A stretch of 41,721 nt of DNA, taken from assembly GCF_000003605.2 (NCBI RefSeq), contig NW_003135351.1, positions 90,856 through 132,576 of the forward strand. The letters are read 5' to 3'. This document shows positions 11,798 to 24,331 of this stretch, piece after piece; the first letter of the stretch is position 1; the number at the start of each line of letters is the position of its first letter. The position numbers and the translations under genes are program-made. The notes under the pieces were generated by a model. That model saw only the letters and a program-made list of their open reading frames with translations, was not told the origin of the DNA and did not search any database. Origin of the DNA: Saccoglossus kowalevskii. Its lineage: Eukaryota; Hemichordata; Enteropneusta; Harrimaniidae.

Positions 11798-13534
11798 CAA
11801 TTGGGACATGCTGTTTACTGCTTTGTTATGCACATTCTCTTCGATCTTGTTCTCATTGCACTGTCTGGTTAACCTGGCATTTATCAGTTGCTCTCAGTGT
11901 CCAAACAGGTGCTGTAAGTGTACTTGCTACAATTTGATTTTCACACATTAAATTGTTTCCTGAATAAAAAAACAACTCTCTTCTATGCTAGTCTGTTTAA
12001 TTGACTCACTGCATAGCTTTTTGTTCTGAATAGGATGTAGACATGCCAGATTGTCCCTGTGAAAAAAAAACAAAAAACGTACAGCTCATTTGCTCACTAT
12101 TACTTGATCTGTCAATTCAAAAGCGTGTCAGTTTGTGTCCTAATATTATTTTATTTTGTATTGCTTCAATAAATTAAGATATACATAACACTACAGACAG
12201 AATACAGTAAAAAAAAACAGACAAAAAAACAAAACAATAGGGCAAGTTATATATGTTTTCAAATAATAAAGAGTAATTATGACTAGAGATCTTTAAATGC
12301 CGAATTTCAATTGTACCTTGTATTATCTTTTTTAATAAGCTGTTTATTTCTCAACATTACGTGATGTCATATAATTGCTTTACACATGTAGTACATGTGC
12401 ACATCAGATTAGATTTTTATTCTATATCTTTGGAAATTGGCATCCCTAAAAACATGAACAGTGATTGCTTTTGTAATTGATATTATGTGAAAAAAATGAA
12501 ATAAAGCACTTTTTGTCAAGATTTTATCTATATTCCTTATTTACCGGTAATTAATAATTCTACAAAAGCCTTGGTGTGTGAATAGAATCTTTTTCTTATT
12601 ATATTCATATTATTATAATACTGAATTAAATCGCTTGATTCTTTGAGATAGACACATCAATAACTTATGTGATGTAGTTCAATCTTTTTTTTTTTAACAT
12701 GTTACATGTATTACATTGATCCATTTTAATTCCAAAGTAGAGTACACCAGCAGCTGCTGTCACACAATGGTGGATGCTTCTTAGTGATTTCAAAGTACAG
12801 TACATGTGTCATACATACAGTGTCACACATACAGTGTCACAGGATGTCTGTCTGTGTACTGCACCATTACTTTGGCAGACAAAGCAACCCGCCAAGTATG
12901 GTTGCGATGTTGCTGGCGTTTTTGTTTATGAAATAGCAATATTGCTCTAAACAGGATATCTACAATGTAACTGTTTTTAAAAATCACTGTCAAATTGAGA
13001 TGCATCTAACTTTTAGTTGTTTAACCTTTTCACCAGTTCCCTCTTTTCATCACAAACCCACAAAATAGTCCAGTTCATAGTCTGCACTTTACTTCAAAGG
13101 ATCAAGACAAAAATAACCAAGTTTTTTAAGTAGAAACTGAAAATTGACTCAAATTTGTTTGTTGGCTCCAAAATTATGGTTTATTTCCAGAAATTATGAA
13201 GAATATAAGAAAAGTTCAGAAAAATTTGGGTGAGAATCTTGTGGTAAAAAGGTTAATTTCAATGTACTGCTACTGATACATGCACAACATGCATTGTATG
13301 TAGCAGTCTGTCATGTACATGTATGCATACGTGAAGTGGAGTTACCATAGTAAAACGAGGTCAGATTTGCCTTGATCATAAATATGTACTTGATTAAGAT
13401 AAATATAACCTGTATGTAATTTATTCGGCTGGATCAGTGAGATACATGTACATAAAAAGCAAGGTGGCAATGATGATGTGTGCTGTTGTAAACCTTGAAA
13501 TGCATCTCATCAAACAAACGTGTGGAATTCATGT

Positions 13535-13919
13535 CAGGGTTTTTTCTAAACCAGGGAACAGGGGTGCAGCGCCCTGATACTCGCAGCTGGTACCCTCTCA
13601 CCGAATTACCGATTGAACTTTAAAAGTCATAAATATATTTTTTGCGCCATGTACTTCTGTGCTGCCATACGACAGTAAATCTTTCTCTGTGAAAACCTCC
13701 CAGCAACCCCAGCTGACAATGTGTCTGGACACCAAATACACTAAAATTACCCCCAAAATATTTTAATGGCGATGTATACACCGTTAACATGGAGCAGAAA
13801 CCTTCCGTTATGGCGTTTCCATGTTGATCCGCCATGTTGTTTCTGTGCTAGCTACTCTCGCTCAACTCCCTCGCCTGTGTGTGCTCTTTCTTGTTCTTGT
13901 TTTTCTAGAAAAACCCCTG
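13535..13919. mobile_element. 385-bp TIR element with 5-bp target duplication
   Basis: CAGGGTTTTTTCT and its inverse AGAAAAACCCCTG form the ends. CATGT flanks both sides (13530-13534 and 13920-13924). The internal sequence is GC-richer, with no convincing ORF. Confidence 0.7.
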
Positions 13920-14398
13920 CATGTCATCAACCCATATTGCTATATCTAGGTAGTGATTCTGATATGGAATAAACAGTTTATGTTTGATGTGCAAACCATA
14001 CTTGGCTCATGAAGATACTTTTTCTCTTGATTTAATTCAAATTTAATATTAGTATAAATTTGACATTGAAAACAATAGAATTTACCCGTCCGTAAAATTA
14101 TGGATGCCTTCTTTATGGTAATTGTGTGTCGTGTTTACCTCACATTCAAACACTTTCCTCTGTTTACTTCAGGCACAGAAGCGCTATCAGCGTGTGATGG
14201 AAATAGAATCCTGTCTCTGAACACAAACATTTGCCATTGCTCATTAAATTATGCGATGGTCGATACGATCACCATACTACTGTCTTCATGCATACTTTGG
14301 GGTATTCTCGTCATAACCTTGTAATATTAGAACATTTTATGTTCCAGAATGAAATTTATTTCTTACATTATTTTTTTTTTCATGTGTGTTTTCTATAG

Positions 14399-14700
14399 GC
14401 GTTAATCGATGATGTCAGACTTAGGATATTCCAATGTTCACATTGATCACGGCGAGGCACCAAACGGCACGGAAACAGACGATACATTTGAACAGGACTT
14501 GAAGAACATGTTGCGAGATGGACCAAACCTGACTGACAGTTCGTCAACAGTGCAGGGTGGCGCGATCCAATCACCCAGTGGTCAGTTTACTGGTATTGAC
14601 CTAACTAGCCCTCCTAGAACTACTATCCCTATCACACCTCCCACAGTTGTCCCCAGCGACGCTGCCGCCAGTCGTTTAGCCAATCTACAGGGTGGTACAG
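14399..14700 (+). CDS. ARFIP2: ARFIP first coding exon with short 5' UTR
   Basis: The acceptor is ttctatag at 14391-14398. Ten UTR bases include an in-frame TAA, followed by tandem ATGs at 14409 and 14412. The exon ends in phase 1 at ACAG with donor gtacat. It encodes the disordered N terminus. Confidence 0.85.
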
Positions 14701-17700
14701 GTACATAGTCATATTGTAAACAGTGGCATCTTATAGTTTTTCAGAGCTTAGCTGGCTGACTGATTCTCTCATCAGTATTTCTCTTGTGCATTCATGTGTT
14801 TGTGTATCTGTAGTTCATTATTATTTTGCTCGTGTACTTGGACAACGTCATTTTTTTTTTTATACACAAGTCAGTTTAACTGGCATGGAAACATAGGAAA
14901 CACTATTCAAATGTAGATACATGTAGGTAATTGATATTACAGATTTGCATGAAGAAGATATTTAATTTTTAGATTTATAGTGCATATTTTATTTTTAGAG
15001 AGTAGTTTTAACTGTGTTGAATGTACAAGTACTATTATCATCAGACCAAAATTAATTGCATAACTTGTAATCAGAATGAATATATTGTGTTGGTAGGTCT
15101 AGAATAAGCTCTTGAAACTGTAAAAATGAAGACATGGTAAAAATAGACTACTAGTAGATTCAGTAGAAAATGTTTTATGCAATGTAGCATGATCAGCTAA
15201 AAAATAGCATTGAAAACATGTAATCCAGATCGGTCAGGTCCAGTGTTCTCACCAGGTTTTTTAACCTTTATATGGTTTTGCATTAGCGACAGAATTGCCA
15301 AGCAACATAAGTAAATTGTTTCTATTGTAAAAACTATCGGTATATGCAAATTAGGTTGCTTTAATATACAATGTAGCCCTATGCATGGGCATTTGCCTGG
15401 GAAAAACACTGAAGACATAAGTTTAAAAATATCAATGTTATTCAGGTTTCTTCTTTTGTTTATATTTTAAAAACTCTAGTACAGTACTACTTCTTAAATT
15501 CCATCACTCGTAGCGCATAGGATTCTTGTAACTTCTTGTGAATTACATTTACATAGATTCTCCAAGTACAGGTTTTAGTTTACAAATTGTGTGCTTGTTG
15601 TTGTTTGTACATGTATTATTATTAGTGTTGTATCTAACATAACCGTATGTGCATGTTGTGTCACTGTGTTGCCAACATTCGTCCATGGGAGCTGTGCTAC
15701 TCAGAAAGCCTCTATATGTACTGCTAACTGTGGCTAGGCCTACACCACCCTGATAAAAATCCTGCTACTCTCCTTTTCTCTCCTTTTAAACCATCATTCT
15801 ATCTACTCTACACGCATTCAAGGTTTCAAACACTCTAAATTACACTAGGCTGCCTTGTGATTTTGTTAGCCCACATACATGTACCGGGGTACTGTCATTT
15901 TATACAGCGCCCTCACATGGTGCAGTATACATTGCCTCTCCATACTCAGCACTTGACTGATTACTACAAAGTTGCCATCTCTCAGAACCTGGCAGTACAT
16001 CTGTTCCATATTTGTTACCTGAAATTGCATAATGAGAGGCGGTCATACATGTACATGTACTGAGCAGTCAGCAAAATACCAAGGAGCTGAAGTGTCATTA
16101 CATTTCATTGATTTTTAATGCATAAAACTAATAATAGACTTGTGGTACTGCGCCAATGATTTTAAGTCTGTCACAGTTGTACTGGTAAGCAATATCACTA
16201 CCAAACAAATACCATCCACGTATTATATATACACAAACAAACAAACAAACAAACAGTCTGCATATAAATTTACAGGAACTTTGTAACTGAGCTGAGCATC
16301 ACATTAATATAAAGATGTATTTGCTTGATAGTGGTCTTCTCTACAATTAGTGAAAACCACCAAAATTTTGTCTTTGAGATTGCTCAGGATGATGTAAGGT
16401 CAGAACAGCTGAATACTGGATACTTTGTTTCAAAGTTTTGTAAGTACGTACTTGCAGACGTTTGTCTCCAGTCTAGACATTATTTCTATGTGTGAATATG
16501 TTAGGATTGTAGTGTGTCAGTAATCGAGAATATTATGAATTAAAATAGATGAACAATTGTTCTAATCTTACAACATCCATTGTATCTCACATATAGAGTT
16601 CACTTCATGGCCAGTTTAATATAACGTCTTATATACATGTTACTCATTAAATTGTCTAAATTTTCCATATTATGATAATTATTCTGATTGCTAATCATGC
16701 GATATCAAGCGAAAACTTCATAGATTTTTCTTTGTTCGACCTTGGAGTCATACCAGGGTTGGAACAATGGACCTTCGGGAAAAATTTGAATGTACATTGT
16801 ATGAATCTGTTTATTACACTTCACAGTGCATGTTACTTGTAATTGTAAGAAACAATAACATTTATCATCATCTTGGTTGTCCATTGTGAAAAAAATGCAT
16901 AGATAATCAAAATAGTGATAAATAAATACATAACATTTCTTAACACAACGTGTGTCTTTTTATACAGGAATCCTAAACAGTAACAACCATACTTGTACCT
17001 CAAGTTCATTACTAGCTAACAATCAGAATCACCTGCATGAAAAATAAATTTAAGTTTCTCATGCCAATTTAAGTTCAACTAATATTACTATATCCAGTAG
17101 TTTATTATCCGCATCCCCTAATTTCATGACAGACTTAATATTGTGTGTTTAATATGCAGTACCATTTGGCTTCATTGCCTGGCATTGCGACATATCACCA
17201 AACTTTGAATGCAACTAATCTTTTATCCACATTGAATTTCCTTTCCATATTGAATGCTCCTGGCTATCGTAGAAGACAATGGCAGTTTCCAAAGTATGTG
17301 CTTCTGAATATGTACTTACATGCTTGCACTTGTTTTTTTGTATTTGATGAAATGATTTTACAAGTGTGTGTGTGTGTGTGAACCTAAAGAGAAGTCGAGT
17401 GCACTCACCTATGTACAGTTTAGTAATTCGTCCATGATTTTTGCATTTCCACAGGTATCAAATAGGTTTTGTTAGATATAAAAAAAAAACACCTGTTTGT
17501 ACAAGACACTTTAAAACCACATGTAATTTTCCCAGCAATGTATATGGATGTTTACCCTCACTTTTTTCGCTTCTTTTGGAAATGTATTTTTAGTGTAACA
17601 GTAGGAGAGAATATTGCAATTCATTTAGATGCCATTTTTCGTAATGCATATACTTGGTAATTGTTAAAGGGCGATGGTTGCCGTACTGTGACCTGTTCGA

Positions 17701-20700
17701 TATGAAACCAATAGTGACATACATAGCGCGTGTTAAATGCATTGTTTCTTTACATGAAATTTGAACACATACTGCATGACAACCACCTCACTTTAATTGT
17801 ACCAATGAAAAGACACCCAGGCTCATACAATGTACAATGGTAAATGAGGGTCATTAATTAAATTTTATACTGTGTTAGTCATTCAGTGACTGGATGGTTA
17901 TTCAAAATGCATTTGTATCTCTCATTCAGTTACATTTTCTTTCTTTCTACAAATAGCACAACATTCAACAAGTGGAAATGTATATGGTGGTAGCACCCAT
18001 GAGGGTTATAGCGCTGGAGGCATGAGCACTGGGCATGGAGCTATGACTACTGGTCCAGGAGGCACAGGAAGTCAGCGATTCTTAGAAAATTCCAAATCCA
18101 AAATAGATGCCATAAAGACGTGGAGCGTATCCACATATAAGTGTACTCGGCAGATGATTTCTGAGAAATTAGGTCGTGGGTCCCGAACGGTGGATCTACA
18201 GTTGGAAGCGCAGATAGAAGTCCTTCGTGACACTCAGAGGAAATATGCGAATATACTTAGATTGTCCCGGGCATTGACGAATCACTTCTATCAAGTAGTG
18301 CAAACGCAGCGGGCGTTAGGTGAAGCATTCACAGATCTGGCTGTCAAGTCACCAGAACTACAAGATGAGTTCACCTACAATTCGGAAACTCAAAGAAGCC
18401 TATGCAAGAATGGAGAAACGTTGCTAGGTGCTTTGAATTTCTTCACCTCCAATGTGAATACTCTCTGTCACAAGACAATGGAGGATACTCTACTGACAGT
18501 GAGACAGTATGAAACTGCCAGGTGAGAAAAACATGGCTTTATTCAGTCTCCATGACTAACATTTATTGAATGTGCAATGGAGCAAAATTAAACTTGTTTT
18601 TGTTGTTGCTGTTGTCATATTACTAAGTGTACAAACTTTACACTGACATTTATATTGTATTTCTGGTATTTGTTGGCGGTTCTTGTGTGCTGGTTCCCAA
18701 ATATTTTTTCCTCATACTTATAGTATTAAAACTTATCTGGGAAATATTCCAGCAACAATTTAGCAAACAGCTCACTTGATTCAATCATGGCTTCAGTTTT
18801 GTCCGATAGCCATGCTGGTCTCGTCCATTTTGAAGACTGCTGTGAAAAATGGTTCTACCTCTACCAATTAATCTGATATATTTTATACAAGTTAGGAGTT
18901 CTTACAGGGCTGGTGAATATGACGTAAATATAATTATATTATACCAGTATATTGATGGTGTTAATCCATTGATTTGATTGGTCCAAACACAAAATTTGCA
19001 TATGCAATCCATGGCTGATAATGCACGGCTAAACTAAGTGGCCCTGGAACATGAATTGACTACAGATTTAATACGGAAATACATAAAACCGGTATTATTT
19101 GATTTTTAAGGAAATATAGTCGTTGAATTTTGGAAGAATATTGAAAAAAATACTGAATTAAAAACATCTGAAAAGTTATATAACTATAATATTGCTTTTT
19201 GTTAATGGTGGGGTCCAAGTTGTGAGCGTCGGTCGTTGGGTGATTGTCGTTCGCCACACAAACCTACTAACCACCGTCCCTCAACACCGTGAGGTGCCTA
19301 CACGGATGCCAGAACGCTGTGTTCTCAGTGTTGTTACTTTGGGATGGATTGCGAACTTCCAACAAAGAAAACTTGAAGGATTTAATGACATAAAAATGCA
19401 AAAAACTACGAGTCACAGGCAAAAATGTATGCCACCAATAACAACCAGTGTCCGGTAGCGGCAGCCGGCTGACAAAATTGCAGTGCACCCGGGTACTGTG
19501 GAATACTTTATTTTCGCTGGAATTAATTTTTGCTGAAAAGGCTTTTAGGGCGTTTTGTATGGAATTTATTTTCACTGATTTTTGATAAGTTTAATGTGAA
19601 ATATAGGAAAAAAAGTATATTCGCTGGATTTTATTTTCACTGAATCATCCCTTCAGCGAAAATAGCGAAAATATTTAGTATTCTACAGTAATTGCCATCT
19701 GTTTAAAAAAAAACACGGGACAACGCTGGATTCGACGACGATATATGGTATTGTAATTCTCCACTATGGGTAAATAAATTATAGGAGATGATGAAGCTAA
19801 TTTCGAAAGCTACAGATTTGTGCCGAGTGTACACCAACCACTGTATTAGAGCGACGGCGTGCAAAGTCTTTCGGCCGGGGTTGAGACAAGGCATATCATG
19901 TACGTGTCACAAAACGATGCGAAAANNNNNNNNNNNNNNNNNNNNNNNNNNNNNNNNNNNNNNNNNNNNNNNNNNNNNNNNNNNNNNNNNNNNNNNNNNN
20001 NNNNNNNNNNNNNNNNNNNNNNNNNNNNNNNNNNNNNNNNNNNNNNNNNNNNNNNNNNNNNNNNNNNNNNNNNNNNNNNNNNNNNNNNNNNNNNNNNNNN
20101 NNNNNNNNNNNNNNNNNNNNNNNNNNNNNNNNNNNNNNNNNNNNNNNNNNNNNNNNNNNNNNNNNNNNNNNNNNNNNNNNNNNNNNNNNNNNNNNNNNNN
20201 NNNNNNNNNNNNNNNNNNNNNNNNNNNNNNNNNNNNNNNNNNNNNNNNNNNNNNNNNNNNNNNNNNNNNNNNNNNNNNNNNNNNNNNNNNNNNNNNNNNN
20301 NNNNNNNNNNNNNNNNNNNNNNNNNNNNNNNNNNNNNNNNNNNNNNNNNNNNNNNNNNNNNNNNNNNNNNNNNNNNNNNNNNNNNNNNNNNNNNNNNNNN
20401 NNNNNNNNNNNNNNNNNNNNNNNNNNNNNNNNNNNNNNNNNNNNNNNNNNNNNNNNNNNNNNNNNNNNNNNNNNNNNNNNNNNNNNNNNNNNNNNNNNNN
20501 NNNNNNNNNNNNNNNNNNNNNNNNNNNNNNNNNNNNNNNNNNNNNNNNNNNNNNNNNNNNNNNNNNNNNNNNNNNNNNNNNNNNNNNNNNNNNNNNNNNN
20601 NNNNNNNNNNNNNNNNNNNNNNNNNNNNNNNNNNNTATGTCGTGAATTGTGCAATATCTCGTGGTATACCCGCCTTCGGCGGGGGTTATTGCTTAAATAT

Positions 20701-21897
20701 ACAAAATAGTTTGTGTAATACATTATAGTTTTGGAGACTAATAAGTGTTAAGTACCATTGCATTGTTCACCTCTGCTGCAGCATGCATTGGTCTGCCAAG
20801 GGTGTGTGACCACTGATCTGCGCCAGGTCATCGGCTTAAAATGATACAATGCAACAGGGGACGAGAAATGGTAAATGAGAAGTGGTAAATGTTTGGTTCT
20901 AAATTGTTCAAAAGGAATAGGTGCTACTTATATTAGAGATGCGGCTTCTAATACAGATTTTACGGTACTTGCTGCCCATATACCCTTGAGACAACAGTGA
21001 TATTCAATGTCAGGACTGTCACCTGGCACAAAAAAAATAATTACAGAAATAATCTGTAAAATTATATAATCGTGTGCATGCATTCCTATATAAACCATCA
21101 ATCTTTATATTTCTCTGTAGGGTTGAATATGATGCCTATAGGACAGACATGGAGTCCCTGCAGCTTGGTCCAAGAGATGGTGGCACTGCAACTAAATTAG
21201 AAGAAGCCAAGACCAAACATAATTTACACAAAGAAAAGTTTGATAAGTTGAGAGCTGATGTTGCGATTAAACTGAAATTTCTAGAAGAGAATAAGGCAAG
21301 AACTTTTCCTTTGTTGTGAGATAATAAATATTTTGATAAATAAATGTTTTGATTCACTTAGTAAAAGAAGATGACTGCCCCTTTTTCATAATTTAAATTA
21401 GCATAGTAGTCAAACGCCCAAAAAAGACCAAGATCACTCACATTACAGGTAAACTGCATACGTCGTATGAACTCAATGTGAAATATGATGGTACATGCAT
21501 GGTGACTGTGGCACAATTTATAAATTATAAATCTGTCTAAAACCAAACTCCAAAGTGTTCAGTGGGGTTATTTTCTATTCTCAGTTGTTTTTTTGTGTAG
21601 ATAAGTTTAGACAGTTTTCCAGTTTACACAGGGCTCTATTTAGACAGGCTTCCAACTTAGACAGGTTTTTGTGATTGCAAACATACACAAGCAGATTTAT
21701 AATGGAATTGTACATTATTCTCCATATTTCAGGTGAAAGTGATGCATAAACAACTACTGTTGTTCCACAATGCAATATCTGCTTACTTCTCCGGTAACCA
21801 GGATGCCTTGGACGCCACACTCAAGCAATTCAGTATTAAACTGAAGACCCCATCAGAGACTGTACCTTCATTCTTGGAGACTGATCAACAACATTGA
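14399..21897 (+). CDS. ARFIP2: Arfaptin (AH/BAR domain), 4 coding exons
   Basis: Exons 14399-14700 (ATG 14409), 17957-18521, 21121-21295 and 21733-21897 (TGA 21895-21897) encode 398 aa. Arfaptins are crescent-shaped BAR-domain dimers that bind GTP-loaded Arl1, Arf and Rac at the trans-Golgi and help form secretory carriers. Residues 1-135 are low-complexity, rich in Ser/Thr/Gly/Pro, with a conserved acidic start ([12 protein letters not shown]). The amphipathic helix and AH/BAR domain span about 139-390, with near-identity to human ARFIP2 at [53 protein letters not shown] and [12 protein letters not shown]. The start is fixed by an in-frame TAA directly upstream (14403-14405). Intron 3 uses a GC donor. 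The assembly gap lies in intron 2 and costs no coding sequence. Vertebrates have ARFIP1 and ARFIP2; this is probably the single ancestral gene, and the symbol reflects synteny. A poly(A) signal AATAAA lies at 22107-22112. Confidence 0.95.
15241..15411. mobile_element. 171-bp hAT-like MITE in ARFIP intron 1
   Basis: The left end CAGTGTTCTCACCAGG and the right end, which reads CAGTGTTTTTCCCAGG on the other strand, have the hAT-type CAGTG start. No clear 8-bp duplication remains. Confidence 0.65.
16232..16256. repeat. ACAA tetranucleotide microsatellite
   Basis: Repeats of ACAA/CAAA lie within ARFIP intron 1, about six units. Confidence 0.85.
17957..18521 (+). CDS. ARFIP2: ARFIP coding exon 2 (amphipathic helix and first half of BAR)
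   Basis: The acceptor is ctacaaatag and the donor gtgaga. The split codon G|CA joins it to the previous exon in frame. It encodes the Gly/Ser/Thr linker, the lipid-binding helix segment (about residues 139-165) and the first BAR helices up to QYETA. Confidence 0.93.
19494..19690. mobile_element. MITE, TACTGTAAAAT family, copy 2
   Basis: TACTGTGGAATACTTTA at the left is mirrored by a right end in ACAGTA. Internal TTTTCGCTGGAATTAATTTT and TTTTCACTGAATCATCC are in common with copies 1 and 3. It lies in ARFIP intron 2 just before the gap. Confidence 0.75.
19926..20635. other. Assembly gap (710 Ns)
   Basis: This is a run of N inside ARFIP intron 2. Long open frames across it are artefacts. Confidence 0.99.
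21121..21295 (+). CDS. ARFIP2: ARFIP coding exon 3 (BAR domain)
   Basis: The acceptor is ttctctgtag. The exon encodes [13 protein letters not shown] through LKFLEENK (residues 287-344). Its 3' end is a GC donor (AAG|gcaaga). No GT donor keeps the family alignment. Confidence 0.92.
21733..21897 (+). CDS. ARFIP2: ARFIP last coding exon
   Basis: The acceptor is catatttcag. It encodes 54 residues, [19 protein letters not shown] to FLETDQQH, then TGA. It corresponds to the last BAR helix and C terminus of arfaptins. Confidence 0.93.
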   Translation: MKVMHKQLLLFHNAISAYFSGNQDALDATLKQFSIKLKTPSETVPSFLETDQQH

Positions 21898-22106
21898 AGT
21901 TTTACTTTGTATTAGTTAACCTTTTCTGTCTGTAAATGTTGCAATTGTTAGAATGATAAAATTCTTTTTCATCTTTATCTAAACTTGAATTTTGATCATT
22001 TGTCTAAATTATTAGAGGTTGATGACAATCACTCAATAAGCATGTTCCTGTTCTTTTTGGGTTATTTATTACCCAGTTAAGGGGACATTAATCTCTTTAT
22101 TTTGTC

Positions 22107-22112
22107 AATAAA
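22107..22112 (+). terminator. Putative poly(A) signal of ARFIP
   Basis: AATAAA lies 210 bp after the ARFIP stop, within an AT-rich stretch. Confidence 0.5.
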
Positions 22113-22183
22113 TTCTGCCTATCTATGCCTCATAAGGTAATCCTGTTTAATGTGTAAACAGAAATAAGGCCCTCCCTGCTACA

Positions 22184-22399
22184 TACTGTAAAATGACTAA
22201 TTTTCACTGGGTTTACCGTAAATTTCACTGATTTACCATTTCAGGCATATTCAGTGGGTTTTAAATTCACAGTTTTATCATTTAGATAATGTGTTCTATG
22301 CTGAATTTTACATATTCGCTGGGTTTTAATTTAGCACATTTTCCAATCAGCGAAATAAGCTAAATTAAAACCCAGTGAATAATTAACCCTTTTACAGTA
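22184..22399. mobile_element. MITE, TACTGTAAAAT family, second subfamily
   Basis: TACTGTAAAATGAC at the left is mirrored by a right end in TTTTACAGTA. It contains repeated TTCACTGGGTTT/TTCGCTGGGTTTTAAT and inverted AAAACCCAGTGAAT words. Confidence 0.75.
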
Positions 22400-24202
22400 G
22401 ATGGTATCGTGTGCAAATACTTCACTGTCTCAACACTTCCAGATAACACTGATACGTTTAGTCTCCAGTTTTGTTGTTCTCTTTAGTGTGCACGTATGAG
22501 CAAGCAAATTTAACTGCCTCATTAAAGTTGCAGACGAGCACTACATTTTTGAACTGTAAACATTCAATTAAGGTTTAGGTCTAATAACATCTTGAATTCA
22601 CCAGTGAAAGAGTACTTTCGTCATTCTACCAGAAAGCAACATTGGTCTACTGCCCTCTGTCCATGTAGGACTATTCAAACAACCCTTATTTTAATAGGCT
22701 GACTCCTTTACTCATTTGATATTCTAGTTACTTTAAATCTGTAATTTATTGAAAAAAAAAATAACAATCATATTATTGAAATCCACATCTTCCAGTTGAA
22801 TGGAGGAAACATTTTTAGCTTTTTCTTTTTTGACAAGATATCTTCATCTACTGGTAGTTTATTTATATAAAAAAAGTACTTTGATTGAAGGTTGTCCAGT
22901 TTCTTTTTATAAGTAATCATCTACAAGCAAAACCAGGAATATAAATTGTACTGTGACACTATATTGCAAGAAGTGTGGTGTAGAAGCATGATCTGAAAAT
23001 TGTTGATACAACAGTTATTCATTCAATTGTAACTTAGTGAGTGGGGAATCGCTCACAAGCAGGGATGCCCAGTGAAAATAACAAAGTAAAGCACCACACT
23101 GTGTGCAGACCAGTCAGTATCAAGGTTTTTATACTGTTATCTACGGTGAGGAGACACACATAAAAATTATGCACACTCATGCTGTTCTTTTATTTCTTTT
23201 GTTATTATCACTGCGAATCATCGCCCTAAAGTGGTTTCCCCCACTTGATGCACACCAACAACATAATGGCTATAATGTCCGTATTCAGGATTTTCAAGAA
23301 AACCAACTTTCCATAGTTTAGACATTAATTTTCAACACGCATTATTGTCATTCACATGCTTCTCATCATCTATGAAAAACAAATTTGACAGCCTTTACAT
23401 CAAGTGCTTTTTCTTTACTTTTTTTTTAGCGCTTATTTCTCTACTTCTTTTTTTTTTTTTGTTGTTGAGAAATTGGTGTTTTGAGAGCTTTCATTGTATT
23501 TAAGATTGGGATCTTTATCAATTTTTACTGCATACAATTTAAGTAATAAGTAAAGTAAAATGATGTTGTTGAATGTGTAAATAATTAATGAATAACGCAA
23601 ACAGGATGAATATGCGATTTTTGAAAATTGTAACTTGGTGTGGTTTGTAATCACTATTTTTTTCTAAAAATACTATGTTCTTGTACTGTAGATATTACCT
23701 TTTCTGTGTGCCGTGACTTTGTGCTATGATAGTCTGTAGAGTAGACATCTTAATATGTGTCAATAACAAAAATAGATATTAAACCTATCAAGGGCAAACA
23801 ATATTTTTGTTGCTCTCATGTTACTTTTTGAAGAGTTGGGGAAATTTTCAAGATGTATATTTGCATGGCTCTGAATCAGCCCTAGTGGAGAGGTTATAGT
23901 GTTGGTATGTATGTTGTGTTACTGTGCCCACTCTCTGAGACTGTTGGGCATCCAATTTAACAATTTATATTGGAAGACTGTTCTCAGCAACAGTGACACA
24001 CCATACAACCAACATGTAGACCTATAAATCAATAATAACTATATTTAAGGTCATCGAGTCTAGAAAACAACATACAGTGATAATCTCTTCTATCCTGTTT
24101 ATATACCGGTACATGTGCCTACTACTTGTACACATTGGTGTGGGTACTGTATTATAGACATATAGTATTGCACGCTGAAGTACCGAGTACTACTAATTGT
24201 AA

Positions 24203-24331
24203 TACCATATTTACTCTATTAGTAGCAACGGTCAAAATATTTTAATGATTTAGTATACAGCCAGCATGATTTTGGGTTTTGTGCTTCTAATGTTCTATTG
24301 GAGTTGTGCTTCTAATAGAGAAAATACAGTA
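24203..24331. mobile_element. 129-bp MITE with CTCTATTAG TIRs
   Basis: The left end TACCATATTTACTCTATTAG and the right end (other strand) TACTGTATTTTCTCTATTAG are similar inverted repeats. A shorter related fragment with GCTTCTATTTGAA and TAGAGCAAAATACAGTA lies at 39482-39523. Confidence 0.7.

Larger units (their letters stand above)
4401..14398 (+). other. Presumed ARFIP 5' UTR intron, non-coding
   Basis: About 10 kb without a recognisable coding exon. Apart from the listed MITEs and fold-backs it is AT-rich, with TACATGTA words, a poly-C run at 8391-8401 and TTTGCATAT-type words. A small CpG-richer patch lies at about 5520-5660. Confidence 0.55.
14701..17956 (+). other. ARFIP intron 1
   Basis: GT-AG intron (gtacat…aatag). 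It holds the hAT-like MITE, the ACAA microsatellite and a (TG)n run near 17362-17380. No extra coding exon was recognised. Confidence 0.75.
18522..21120 (+). other. ARFIP intron 2
   Basis: GT-AG intron containing the assembly gap and one TACTGTAAAAT MITE. A GC palindrome (CCCGCCTTCGGCGGGG) occurs near 20669. Confidence 0.75.

Noticed and set aside
19788-20728. Three open frames of 275-289 codons across the gap
   Set aside because: They run through the N block; only a few real codons flank it.
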